Below are positions 1-7,763 of a stretch of 33,150 nucleotides of DNA, piece after piece (the stretch's first letter is position 1; each line of letters begins with the position of its first letter). The position numbers were made by a program, and so were the translations under genes. The notes below the pieces were generated by a model, which was not told the origin of the DNA, made no database searches, and saw only the letters and a list, made by a program, of their open reading frames with translations. This stretch comes from Gammaproteobacteria bacterium (lineage in GTDB: Bacteria; Pseudomonadota; Gammaproteobacteria; Xanthomonadales; Wenzhouxiangellaceae), in the NCBI GenBank assembly GCA_021772955.1, contig JAJFKZ010000073.1, positions 1 through 33,150 on the forward strand. Reading direction: 5' to 3'.

Positions 1-505
1 CAATAACATGATGAAACCGATCATTTTTGCGGCTTAGCTAACGCAGCAGCTTCGACGCAAGGCATCTTGGAATGGGATCAGCGCAACCGCACCCACGTCC
101 CGAATCCAGTTTGTTTTGACCTCTCTGGCGAGCTTTTTCGTTTTTCGCGCATTATATAAGTAAGACCCAAACTCGGCTAGCTGACTTAGCGCTTAGCAAG
201 CCTGGTTAATGGGCGTAGCAGGCTAAGCCTGTCGCCAGTGCGACCGTGTATGTTCTGTGAGCACTGACGCTGTTGGCCGGCTGTGGTACACGGAGGCGAA
301 GCAATGAAATGTTCTGACCAAGTGAAAGTCTGCGGTACTTTTACCGGGCTTTGTTGTTGTGATACTCAGCAGTGAGGAATTGGGCAGGGCGTTCCCCAAG
401 CTTTGAACCCCGCTAGGGTTAGCCTGGGCACGATGAAAACCAACCTGCGACTGCCTCGTTTAGCCGAGTCAGTTGTTGAATATAAAAATCAGGAGTTGGA
501 TTACG
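1..505. other. Long non-coding leader upstream of the exported-protein cluster
   Basis: No ORF of ordinary size fits this stretch on either strand. It holds a tight inverted repeat AGGCTAAGCCT near 220-230, repeated CTTAGC/TTAGC motifs around 180-200, and one short Cys-rich ORF at 304 listed separately. No convincing sigma-70 promoter or terminator could be placed by eye. The promoter of the four-gene cluster beginning at 506 presumably lies here, which is an inference from orientation only. Confidence 0.4.
304..375 (+). CDS. Possible Cys-rich 23-residue small ORF
   Basis: An ATG at 304 is preceded by a strong Shine-Dalgarno sequence, GGAGG at 292-296, with 7-nt spacing, and opens a 23-codon frame ending in TGA at 373-375. 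The peptide has five cysteines, including a CCC run (GLCCCDTQQ at the C-terminus). It is below the ORF-track cutoff. The good ribosome-binding site is the only real support. No homologue is recognised, there is no hydrophobic signal segment, and it could be chance. If translated it might be a leader peptide or a small metal- or redox-binding peptide, but nothing in the sequence decides this. Confidence 0.2.
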   Translation: MKCSDQVKVCGTFTGLCCCDTQQ

Positions 506-1738
506 ATGCGCCAATTGGACAGGATTTTAATAGCCGCCTTGATCGGCGCATTGTTATATAGCACATCTGTTTTTGCAGTGTACCGCCAGTCGGTGCAATT
601 GATCACTGCCACCGGCGAAGCGATACCACACACCAAACTGTCTTTTACTCCGGTTACTGATGATCATGGTGAGGTCGGTGAGGTTGCGATTGAGGAAAAC
701 GAATCTGACCCAAGTATGATCTGGCTGGTGTTTCCCGGTGATGATTCCATGGCTGGGACACTGACGGTCGCGATGCCGGATCATGATGTTGCCATCGAGA
801 TCCCGGCTGCTGACAACGGCGAGATGATCATTGTCGATGTCGATTCCGGTTCAGCACAGGTGGCAACGTCTGTTGATGATGACGCTGCGGAGTACGATAG
901 TGCCGGACACCAGGCTGATACAGACGACGACAACGCGCAAGCAGCAGCCGATTTTGATCTTACACCGTTCATCACCCCGATCATCATCGGGCCGCGTAAT
1001 GAGGTCGGTACTGAAAGTCTTGGTCAGAAGGCAGTCAAAGGCGTTATCGGCTCGACACTCGGCGGGTTCCTGGGCGGCGGCTCGCGCCGCTCATCGAAAT
1101 CACAAGCTCCGAAGACCAGACGCGATCCCACGCGCCGTGACGAACCGCTGGTTCTCAATAATCCAGCGGCACAGGCCGCTATCGGGATCAGGACGAAATG
1201 GACTGACGACGGCCTGTTGCTCAGTTTCAACATCAAAGAATCGGATGACCGCGGTACGTTTCAGTATGTTTATGTGGTCGATGAGAATGGCCGCATGCTT
1301 TTGCCGCAAAATATCGAGATTTACAAAATCTGGCAGAAGCATACGCTCACCGTAAGTTGGACCAGAAGCGAATACATCGACGGGGCATTGGTCAGTCGCA
1401 CATCAGGCGGGTGGAGTGAGAGTTGGACGACTGATCTTGGCACATTTACCCAACACAGCGATGACACCGTGCTGGCGCCAGGTATCTGGCAGATGGCGGG
1501 ATTCGATCGCGCCCACGCTGGATTGCGCTCCATTGGTGCGACATTTGATATCGATCCTGCACAGTTGTCGGCACTTGGTCGCTTGTATGTGATCGTGCAT
1601 ACCACTCGGCCCAGCCTCGATCCGGTGACGACAGTGCCGTTTGCAGCGACACTCATGTTTAATCACGTATCGGTCACCGACACTCCTGAACTGGAGTTGC
1701 TGCTGACACCAACGTTAATCAACCCGGAAGATCTTTGA
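506..1738 (+). CDS. Exported protein of unknown function, first gene of the protease cluster
   Basis: The ORF track opens at a TTG (473), but the ATG at 506 has AGGAG at 491-495 and begins a clear signal peptide (MRQLDRILIAALIGALLY, likely cleaved after SVFA), so 506 is preferred and gives about 410 residues. The mature protein starts with a compact segment, then an acidic Asp-rich linker around residues 125-150, a short Gly-rich hydrophobic stretch (VIGSTLGGFLGGGSRR) followed by a basic patch, and a longer C-terminal segment rich in aromatic beta-strand-like sequence. No catalytic motif is visible and I do not recognise the family. Its stop overlaps the next start by one base (TGATG), so it is probably co-transcribed with the downstream exported proteins. 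A surface, periplasmic or secreted role is inferred from the signal peptide only. Confidence 0.75.
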   Translation: MRQLDRILIAALIGALLYSTSVFAVYRQSVQLITATGEAIPHTKLSFTPVTDDHGEVGEVAIEENESDPSMIWLVFPGDDSMAGTLTVAMPDHDVAIEIPAADNGEMIIVDVDSGSAQVATSVDDDAAEYDSAGHQADTDDDNAQAAADFDLTPFITPIIIGPRNEVGTESLGQKAVKGVIGSTLGGFLGGGSRRSSKSQAPKTRRDPTRRDEPLVLNNPAAQAAIGIRTKWTDDGLLLSFNIKESDDRGTFQYVYVVDENGRMLLPQNIEIYKIWQKHTLTVSWTRSEYIDGALVSRTSGGWSESWTTDLGTFTQHSDDTVLAPGIWQMAGFDRAHAGLRSIGATFDIDPAQLSALGRLYVIVHTTRPSLDPVTTVPFAATLMFNHVSVTDTPELELLLTPTLINPEDL

Positions 1739-2256
1739 TGCTAATCAAAAACAAAGCCTGTCGAATGATTTGTCTGGCCGCGGCGTTTGTCCTGTGGACA
1801 GGTGCCAGTGCGCAAACGATAGATCGTGTCCCGGATGATTTCAAGATTGTCCTGTCGGCCAGCCCGCGGGTGCCCGGTGCTTCGTTCGGCAGTCAAACTG
1901 TCGAGATCACAGCTGATGGCGCAGTCTGGTTGTCTGCAGTAAGGACTCCAGAGGGGGAGTTGCTGGCAGTTGACCTCAAGATTTCGCCAGCGGCGGTAGA
2001 ACGCATCTGGCAAGCCGTTGCCAAGCACGATTTTTTCAATTTACAACCCGAATACCGTGATCCGGAGATCTATGACGGTGATTTTGCAGCGCTCACTGTA
2101 TGGGCCGGGCAGCGTAAACACCAGGTCAAAACAGTCAATATCAGGGTATTAGACTTCGACTTGATCACCGTGGCGGTCAATGCTGAATTGCCACAAGACA
2201 GAGTGATTGTATACAACGCGTTGTTCATCCCGGAATACAAGGAAGTCCAGCGATGA
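1738..2256 (+). CDS. Small exported protein of unknown function
   Basis: The track starts at TTG 1735. The ATG at 1738, overlapping the upstream TGA by one base, is the natural coupled start and gives 172 residues. The N-terminus is a signal peptide (MLIKNKACRMICLAAAFVLW, predicted cleavage after GASA). The rest is a single small alternating-strand domain with a run like an acidic DG turn followed by a TVWAGQRKHQVKTVN strand pair. This loosely recalls small bacterial periplasmic domains of unknown function (DUF6438-like in flavour), but I cannot assign it. No enzyme motif or cysteines are visible in the mature part. It overlaps the start of the metalloprotease gene by ATGA, so translation is coupled to a protease gene. 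A chaperone, inhibitor or accessory role for that protease is a possibility, not shown. Confidence 0.75.
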   Translation: MLIKNKACRMICLAAAFVLWTGASAQTIDRVPDDFKIVLSASPRVPGASFGSQTVEITADGAVWLSAVRTPEGELLAVDLKISPAAVERIWQAVAKHDFFNLQPEYRDPEIYDGDFAALTVWAGQRKHQVKTVNIRVLDFDLITVAVNAELPQDRVIVYNALFIPEYKEVQR

Positions 2257-4295
2257 ACGGTCTGCCCGTATCACGGTTGTGGCAGGCGATCAATTTGATG
2301 CCATTGCCGGTTGCATTGATATTACTGGTCCTGGCCAGCGCAATTGTTGCGCAGGTGAGTACCCAACAGACCGGGCCGTGCGAAGTCACAATCACCATTC
2401 CGATCGAGATCTATGGCCCGCGCGCCACGCCAGAAAATGCCGCTGATTGGAAAAAGCAAATCGAAGCAATCTGGAACGGCCCGTCCGAATCAATCGCATT
2501 GAAGATTTTTGAAGATTCCAAATTACGCAAGGATAATCCTGATTTGTTCAAAAATCCTGGCGATATGCCAACCACGATACGTGAGACTTATAAGGATATG
2601 TTTGGTGAAGGCATGCAGATCAACTGCTGCACAATCAAATTTGTCGCCGATATCAAAGTACGGGCCGATGATGCTGCGCCGGACAGTGGCTACAATCAGG
2701 TACGTGCAGTGCCGGCGCACTATGGCGAATGGGATACGCTAGGCAAGATACCTCTGATTGGTGATTATGTCGGTGAATATAAAATAAAATGGTTTCGTTC
2801 CTTTGTTCGACACCTTCCTGAAACCCCCGATGATTTGCCCGGTGGCGAATGGGCGCATGAACCGGATTCCCCGGCCTATGCGCATGAAGTCGGTCACTTG
2901 CTGGGTGTCAAAGATTATTACGAAGACAAAGTGGATGCAAACGGCCACACCCATAGCGAGGCACTGCCCGGGCATGAAAATGACTTGATGGGCGGCGATA
3001 CTCAGGGATTTCCAAAGGACGAGCATCTCAAGCAGATTCTTGAATTTCACAACGTGACATGCGACTGTTGTCCGACCTCCGGCCTGGATGCGATGCTACA
3101 GTCATTTGCCATCACTTCACGCGCTGCCGGAGATGCCATGGTGGCCAACAATTGTGCTGTCTTGCGGCAGACACTGAACGATCTCAGAGATCAGCGGAGT
3201 AATGCAAAATTGACGCCGCTGCCGGTGTTGGAGAAATACAATCTGATAAAGCAACTGGACGAGAAAATCGAACAAGTGCGAAAGGCATGGTTAGCCTGTG
3301 ATCCAGAGCCAATTGACGATGTGGCGACTGGCAGCTTGGGTGAATACGGCATGTCGTCCGATGCCACGACGTTTTGCACCTACGACAATGGCCTGCCGAC
3401 ACCGATCGGCGGACTATCGATTCCGCTTCCTTACTCTCCGCTGGGTGGACGGCCGGCTACGACACCAGGCAGCCAGCCCGACGAAACACCTGGCAGTACA
3501 CCTGGCAGTACACCTGACGAAACTCCTGGCAGTACAACAACGCCTGGCCCCGGCCTGATCCCGCCACGGCCTGGACTGACACCGACAGTGATACCGGTAC
3601 CGCAAGGCAGCAATGATGGCGACGACGATGGCGACGGTGACGACGAACCGCGTGACACGCCGCCGGAATCGAGTGACACACCTAGCGATACTCCCGTCAC
3701 GGTGCATATCAAGGCGAAAAAATCAGTATTGCAGCCAGATGGCAAGCGGCTCATTTCGGGCGATCCGCAACCCGGACGCCGCATCAAGCTAATTGTCCCG
3801 GAATTGCTGAATCCAGCTCTGCCGCTGGCTGGCAACGACAAGGATATTTCAACAGGTGCAGCCGATGATCCTTTGCAGTGCACAACCGACGACAAGGGTG
3901 AGTGTGATATCGATGATATTCCCGTCACCGGTTCGCGAATCCACCGGACCGATATTGAAGTTCCGGTGCAGGAAGTAAAGAGTGGTGTAATCCTGGCAGA
4001 CGGTACAGGTACGGATACAATCCCGGCAGGTGGTGAGGTCACGGGCGGCTTCACGCTGGGTGGCAAGGATTACTTGCGCGTGCGTTGGGATGTCGGTCTC
4101 GACCTTGGTTACCGACTAAAACTCGACGCCAGTTATGATTGGCACGAGGATTTATGCAAGGATGAGCAGCCCGGGCCGTGGAGTGCAATCGATTTTGAGA
4201 AATTTGGCCATGTCGAACAAAGTTTACCGGGCAGGACCTTGTCTTTGCATTTGCTGCATCTTCTGCCGGTGGCAGATGAACCTTCGGGACAATAG
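2253..4295 (+). CDS. Exported zincin-like metalloprotease with Pro/Thr/Asp-rich linker and C-terminal domain
   Basis: The start ATG overlaps the upstream TGA (ATGA). Residues 1-34 form a signal peptide or signal anchor (LPVALILLVLASAIVAQ). A catalytic-type domain follows, with the zinc-binding motif HEVGHLLGVKD at about residues 211-221. This is the HExxHxxGxxD pattern of metzincin-like peptidases, and a downstream DLMGG may be the Met-turn. The domain contains several Cys pairs (NCC, CDCC) that could form disulfides. After about residue 400 there is a repetitive TPGS/TPDE linker and an acidic DGDDDGDGDDE stretch, then a C-terminal region of about 200 residues with probable beta structure and no recognised family. 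An extracellular or cell-surface location is inferred. It lies between an unknown exported protein and a subtilase. Protease assignment rests on the zinc motif alone, and the substrate is unknown. Confidence 0.7.
   Translation: MNGLPVSRLWQAINLMPLPVALILLVLASAIVAQVSTQQTGPCEVTITIPIEIYGPRATPENAADWKKQIEAIWNGPSESIALKIFEDSKLRKDNPDLFKNPGDMPTTIRETYKDMFGEGMQINCCTIKFVADIKVRADDAAPDSGYNQVRAVPAHYGEWDTLGKIPLIGDYVGEYKIKWFRSFVRHLPETPDDLPGGEWAHEPDSPAYAHEVGHLLGVKDYYEDKVDANGHTHSEALPGHENDLMGGDTQGFPKDEHLKQILEFHNVTCDCCPTSGLDAMLQSFAITSRAAGDAMVANNCAVLRQTLNDLRDQRSNAKLTPLPVLEKYNLIKQLDEKIEQVRKAWLACDPEPIDDVATGSLGEYGMSSDATTFCTYDNGLPTPIGGLSIPLPYSPLGGRPATTPGSQPDETPGSTPGSTPDETPGSTTTPGPGLIPPRPGLTPTVIPVPQGSNDGDDDGDGDDEPRDTPPESSDTPSDTPVTVHIKAKKSVLQPDGKRLISGDPQPGRRIKLIVPELLNPALPLAGNDKDISTGAADDPLQCTTDDKGECDIDDIPVTGSRIHRTDIEVPVQEVKSGVILADGTGTDTIPAGGEVTGGFTLGGKDYLRVRWDVGLDLGYRLKLDASYDWHEDLCKDEQPGPWSAIDFEKFGHVEQSLPGRTLSLHLLHLLPVADEPSGQ
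3462..3535 (+). repeat. In-frame short tandem repeat coding for a TPGS/TPDE linker
   Basis: Within the metalloprotease gene, imperfect 12-nt units of the type ACACCTGGCAGT are repeated, with interspersed ACACCTGACGAA units. They encode alternating TPGS and TPDE tetrapeptides. The repeat stays in frame and joins the catalytic part to an acidic linker, as in many secreted multidomain enzymes. Slippage here would change linker length without a frameshift, because the unit is a multiple of three. Confidence 0.7.
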
Positions 4296-4298
4296 ATA

Positions 4299-5732
4299 AT
4301 GAATTACCATCGTATTCGCTTTATCGGCCAGTTGATCGGCATTGTACTGTCAGTTTCCGTTGCCGCTGCATTCGACGGCAATACGGTGCCGGATGATCCC
4401 TATTTCAACGCAAGTGGCAGTTGGGGCCAATCGTACCCCGATCAATGGGCGCTCAAACGTGTTGGCTTCGACGAAAGCCAGGATAGCGCATGGCGCCTTG
4501 TTGGTGATCATACATCGCCGGTTATCATTGCGGTGATCGATACTGGTCTCGACTGGAATCACGCCGATATTTCCTGGAACAATATCTGGAGCAATCCAAA
4601 CGAAATCCCCGAAAACGGTATTGATGATGATAGTAACGGGTACATCGACGATGTGATTGGTTGGGATTTTTATGCCAGCGGCAACAAACCCTGGGATCAT
4701 GATGGTCATGGTACATTCGTTACCGGGATCATAACGGCCGCTTCGGATAATGGTATCGGTATTACCGGAATCAATCCCTATGCTCGTATCATGGTACTCA
4801 AGGCATTGAATAATTTTGGTCATTCACGAGCTTCCTATCTGGCCGAGGCGCTGGTCTATGCCGCCGACAATGGCGCACGCATTGTCAACCTGAGCGTTGG
4901 CGGCAAGGGCTTGACGCCGGTCGAACGCGAGGCGGTGGAATATTCCATAAAAAAAGGCGTCTTGATCGTGGTTGCAGCAGGTAATGAAGCTGTGCAGACT
5001 GAGGAATTCGGGATCGCAGGGCTGCCTCAGGTTATCACTGTCGCGACGACTGGATTGAGCGATCAACACGAGATCTTTTCCAATTGGGGGATGAGTGTTG
5101 ATCTTGCTGCTCCTGGCATCGATGTACTTAGTCTGCGTGCGCGGCACACCGATTTTATGGCCGGTATTCCTGAGATTGAATACCAGCCTGGTGCTGCATA
5201 TGTCGGAGCCGACAAGCGTTATTATCGCGCAAGTGGTACTTCATTTTCGGCACCGATTGTGACTGGTATTGCCTCGTTACTGCTGGCAGACAAACCGGCA
5301 CTGACGAATGAGGAGGTTTACCGTATTTTGACGCAATCGGCGAATGATATAGATCCCCCTGGACTTGATCAATATACCGGTTTTGGGCTGGTCGATGCAC
5401 GTTCTGCATTAAAAGCAGATCCACGCTTTTTTATCACCGCGTCGATCGACGATGTACAGATTGTTGTATCCGAAAATGGCCAGGCAGTTGAGATAACCGG
5501 AAGTACATTGGCCGACAGTTTCGCGCATGCTGAGCTGTATCTGGGCCTGGGGGAATCACCCGAGAATTGGCACTCCGTGGCAACCAGGCTGAGCAATCCT
5601 GTCGACAACGACGTTTTGGGACGGATACCTGCCGCTGCTTTCGCCGGGGGCCCTGTTTGGGTTCTGCGACTGGTTACCACCCACCGCAACGGACAAACTC
5701 GCGAAGCACGATTCAGGATCGATCTGGAATAA
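4299..5732 (+). CDS. Exported subtilisin-like serine protease (peptidase S8)
   Basis: The start lies 3 nt after the upstream stop and begins a signal peptide (IRFIGQLIGIVLSVSVAAA). All three members of the S8 triad are visible: Asp81 in VIAVIDTGLDWNHAD, His137 in DHDGHGTFVTG, and Ser315 in SGTSFSAPIVTG. The oxyanion Asn sits in VVAAGNEA. The catalytic domain covers about residues 60-370. It has no obvious I9 propeptide, only about 50 residues between the signal and the domain. A C-terminal domain of about 100 residues follows, with alternating strands and no known motif. It should be an active secreted or periplasmic endopeptidase. It closes a four-gene run of exported proteins that includes a metalloprotease, so joint processing or an activation cascade is plausible but inferred. 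Confidence 0.9.
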   Translation: MNYHRIRFIGQLIGIVLSVSVAAAFDGNTVPDDPYFNASGSWGQSYPDQWALKRVGFDESQDSAWRLVGDHTSPVIIAVIDTGLDWNHADISWNNIWSNPNEIPENGIDDDSNGYIDDVIGWDFYASGNKPWDHDGHGTFVTGIITAASDNGIGITGINPYARIMVLKALNNFGHSRASYLAEALVYAADNGARIVNLSVGGKGLTPVEREAVEYSIKKGVLIVVAAGNEAVQTEEFGIAGLPQVITVATTGLSDQHEIFSNWGMSVDLAAPGIDVLSLRARHTDFMAGIPEIEYQPGAAYVGADKRYYRASGTSFSAPIVTGIASLLLADKPALTNEEVYRILTQSANDIDPPGLDQYTGFGLVDARSALKADPRFFITASIDDVQIVVSENGQAVEITGSTLADSFAHAELYLGLGESPENWHSVATRLSNPVDNDVLGRIPAAAFAGGPVWVLRLVTTHRNGQTREARFRIDLE

Positions 5733-5928
5733 ACAAGCGTCTCGCATGTCGTGAAATCAAAGCTATGCTGTGATAACTGGCAGGCTGTTCACTGAATCGT
5801 GTGGGTAACGCGCATGATCCGAGTGTATCCGGACCGAGATCAAGGCCACCCAGATGGAAATGAATTGCCCGTGCTGGGGTTGTCAATTATGCCGACTGAG
5901 CCGGTTAATTATGCTGGGTCACGGTCAG

Positions 5929-6969
5929 CTATGAATGATCATCTGTCCGAGCATCAATTTGAACGTCAAGTCTGGCAATCACATCCTTGATCTCTATCAG
6001 GTGCATCACCTTGGCGTGCTCAATTCTTGTGCCCCAGCGCAGTTGTTCGGCTGGCTTGTTTCGATATTGCCTGGCGGCGTCTACAAAGCGATCAACGCAC
6101 AGGTGCAGTGAGTTGTAGGGGCCGCTGCGCCTTGACCAGGTGGCGGCATGCAGGGCAATCACGGGCGTTCCCAAGGCATTGGCCCAGTGCGATGGACCAC
6201 TGTCGGGGGTCAGAATCAGATCGCAGCGTTGCAGCAATGCCAGCATGCGTGTTGGCGTATCGCGTCCGATCAGGTTGATCAGTGGTGTTGCACAATGCTG
6301 TGCAATGGCCTGACCGAGTTGCTGCTCCAGTTGGCCCGGCCCGCCAAGCAGACACACCTGCAGGCCCAGCGCATGCGCATGCTCGGCAACACTGGCGTAG
6401 CCCTGGGCATGCCAATTGCGCGATGGATGGCTGGAGCAGGGACTGATGCCCAATACAGGTTGATCATCGGGGAGCATTTGATTGGCCCAGCGTCGATCCG
6501 CCTCGGCAATCTGTAGCGGCCAGGTTGGTTCGGTGACTTCACAATCCAGTTTGCGGGCAAAGGCCAAAAACCCCTGCACCTGGTGTTGTGGCGGGTGTTC
6601 GTTGATGGTTTCGTTGATACACCAGCGATGGACTTCACGTTGTCGCAACCGATCCCAACCGATGCGTCGTTGCGCCCGGATCGTCATGCTCAGCAGGTTG
6701 GCGCGCAGCGAGGTCTGCATTTGTAGCAACACGTCATAGCGCGGGCGCAGTTGGCGGCGTAATGCCCGGATTGCTGCCCAACCGCCGCGCTTGTTGTAGC
6801 CGAGCAGTCGCAAGCCAGGCAGTCTGGGTATCAGGGCTTGCAGCTTCGGGTCGATGACCCAGTCGATGTCGCTGTCGGGATACCGTTCACGCAGCGCATG
6901 GATGACGGGCAGTACATGTGAAACATCGCCCATCGAGGACAGCCTCAGTATGCATATGCTTTGCGTCAT
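5929..6969 (-). CDS. Glycosyltransferase family 9, LPS heptosyltransferase-like
   Basis: The ORF begins at TTG 6981, but the ATG at 6969 (MTQSICILRLSSMGDVSHVL) matches the family start and gives 346 residues. GT9 hallmarks are the N-terminal SSMGDVSHVLPVIHALRERY, which is typical of WaaC/WaaF-type heptosyltransferases. C-terminal matches are GISPCSSHPSRNW and LTPDSGPSHWANALGTPVIA, the ADP-heptose-binding half. It should add a heptose to the inner core of lipopolysaccharide at the cytoplasmic face of the inner membrane. It is divergent from the Kdo kinase gene 71 bp away, which supports a core-oligosaccharide role. Whether it is heptosyltransferase I or another GT9 member cannot be settled by eye. 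Its 3' end faces the subtilase gene across 196 bp with no clear terminator. Confidence 0.85.
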   Translation of the reverse strand: MTQSICILRLSSMGDVSHVLPVIHALRERYPDSDIDWVIDPKLQALIPRLPGLRLLGYNKRGGWAAIRALRRQLRPRYDVLLQMQTSLRANLLSMTIRAQRRIGWDRLRQREVHRWCINETINEHPPQHQVQGFLAFARKLDCEVTEPTWPLQIAEADRRWANQMLPDDQPVLGISPCSSHPSRNWHAQGYASVAEHAHALGLQVCLLGGPGQLEQQLGQAIAQHCATPLINLIGRDTPTRMLALLQRCDLILTPDSGPSHWANALGTPVIALHAATWSRRSGPYNSLHLCVDRFVDAARQYRNKPAEQLRWGTRIEHAKVMHLIEIKDVIARLDVQIDARTDDHS

Positions 6970-7040
6970 AGCGTAATGCAATCACGCGCTGGGTTATCAT
7001 GGGCGCCCGGGTGTCGAACACAGAAGGAGTAGTCAGACTC

Positions 7041-7763
7041 GTGCAGGCGGCTTTGCATCGTCAGGATCATATTCGTATTCTATACGATGCGGATCAGTTA
7101 CAGCGCCCATCGCCAAGCTGGTTTGATCCGGAGTATTGGCATGGTCAGGGTGAGGCCACACTGATGGACAGCGGGCGTGGTGCCAGCTGGAAGGTGTCCA
7201 CGACGGTCGGCCCGGCGCTACTGAAACACTACTTGCGCGGTGGACAAATGGCCAGGATTACGCGTGATCGCTATGTGTTTACCGGCTGGGAGCGCAGCCG
7301 CGCACTGCGGGAGTGGCATTTACTGGCGCAAATGCAGGCAATGAATTTGCCCGTGCCACAACCTCTGGCCGCATTGTGTAACCAGCAGGGGCAATTCTAC
7401 ACTGCCGCTTTGCTATGCCGTTACATCGAGCAAGCCAGGCGCTTGCCTGTGGCCTTGCAAGACTGCAACCCGGCGCAAGCTGAAACCCTGCTGCGCAACG
7501 CATTGCACGCGCTTGAGACACTGCATTCTGCAGGTGTCTATCACCCGGATATGAACTTTGGCAATGTGCTGGTCGATGCCGCCGACAAGATCTGGTTGAT
7601 CGATTTTGACCGTGCTCGTTGGCAGCGTTCCGGCACGCTGATGCATCGACTGTCACTGCCGCGCATGCAGGCCCGATTACAGCGATCGGCGCAGCGCTTG
7701 CAGGTGCGCGGTGAACTCCAGCCGCAACATGCGCTGCGGCTGGAGCAGTTGCTTCGCGACTAA
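7041..7763 (+). CDS. kdkA: 3-deoxy-D-manno-octulosonic acid (Kdo) kinase
   Basis: KdkA phosphorylates Kdo of lipid A-Kdo at the inner membrane. The ORF track starts at ATG 6999, but the in-frame GTG at 7041 has AGAAGGAG at 7022-7029 and yields 240 residues, the usual family length. The sequence shows the family layout: SGRGASWKV and the glycine-rich LKHYLRGGQMARITRDRYVF segment, the catalytic loop HPDMNFGNVLV with Asp170, and the DFD-type metal-binding motif in WLIDFDRARW near 188-190. It is divergent from a GT9 heptosyltransferase, consistent with inner-core assembly in organisms with a single phosphorylated Kdo. Its stop overlaps the convergent M16 peptidase stop. The start choice is the main uncertainty. 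Confidence 0.85.
   Translation: MQAALHRQDHIRILYDADQLQRPSPSWFDPEYWHGQGEATLMDSGRGASWKVSTTVGPALLKHYLRGGQMARITRDRYVFTGWERSRALREWHLLAQMQAMNLPVPQPLAALCNQQGQFYTAALLCRYIEQARRLPVALQDCNPAQAETLLRNALHALETLHSAGVYHPDMNFGNVLVDAADKIWLIDFDRARWQRSGTLMHRLSLPRMQARLQRSAQRLQVRGELQPQHALRLEQLLRD

Noticed and set aside
3431-4066. 211-residue minus-strand ORF rich in Ser/Pro/Gly
   Set aside because: Antisense reading of the repetitive linker of the metalloprotease gene; low complexity only.
506-5732. Type II secretion or toxin-antitoxin reading of the exported cluster
   Set aside because: No secretion ATPase, pseudopilin, toxin or antitoxin motif is present; only signal peptides and two protease motifs can be supported.
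5799-5990. 63-residue plus-strand ORF between the subtilase and GT9 genes
   Set aside because: No good ribosome-binding site, runs into the 3' end of the GT9 gene, no hydrophobic or conserved feature.
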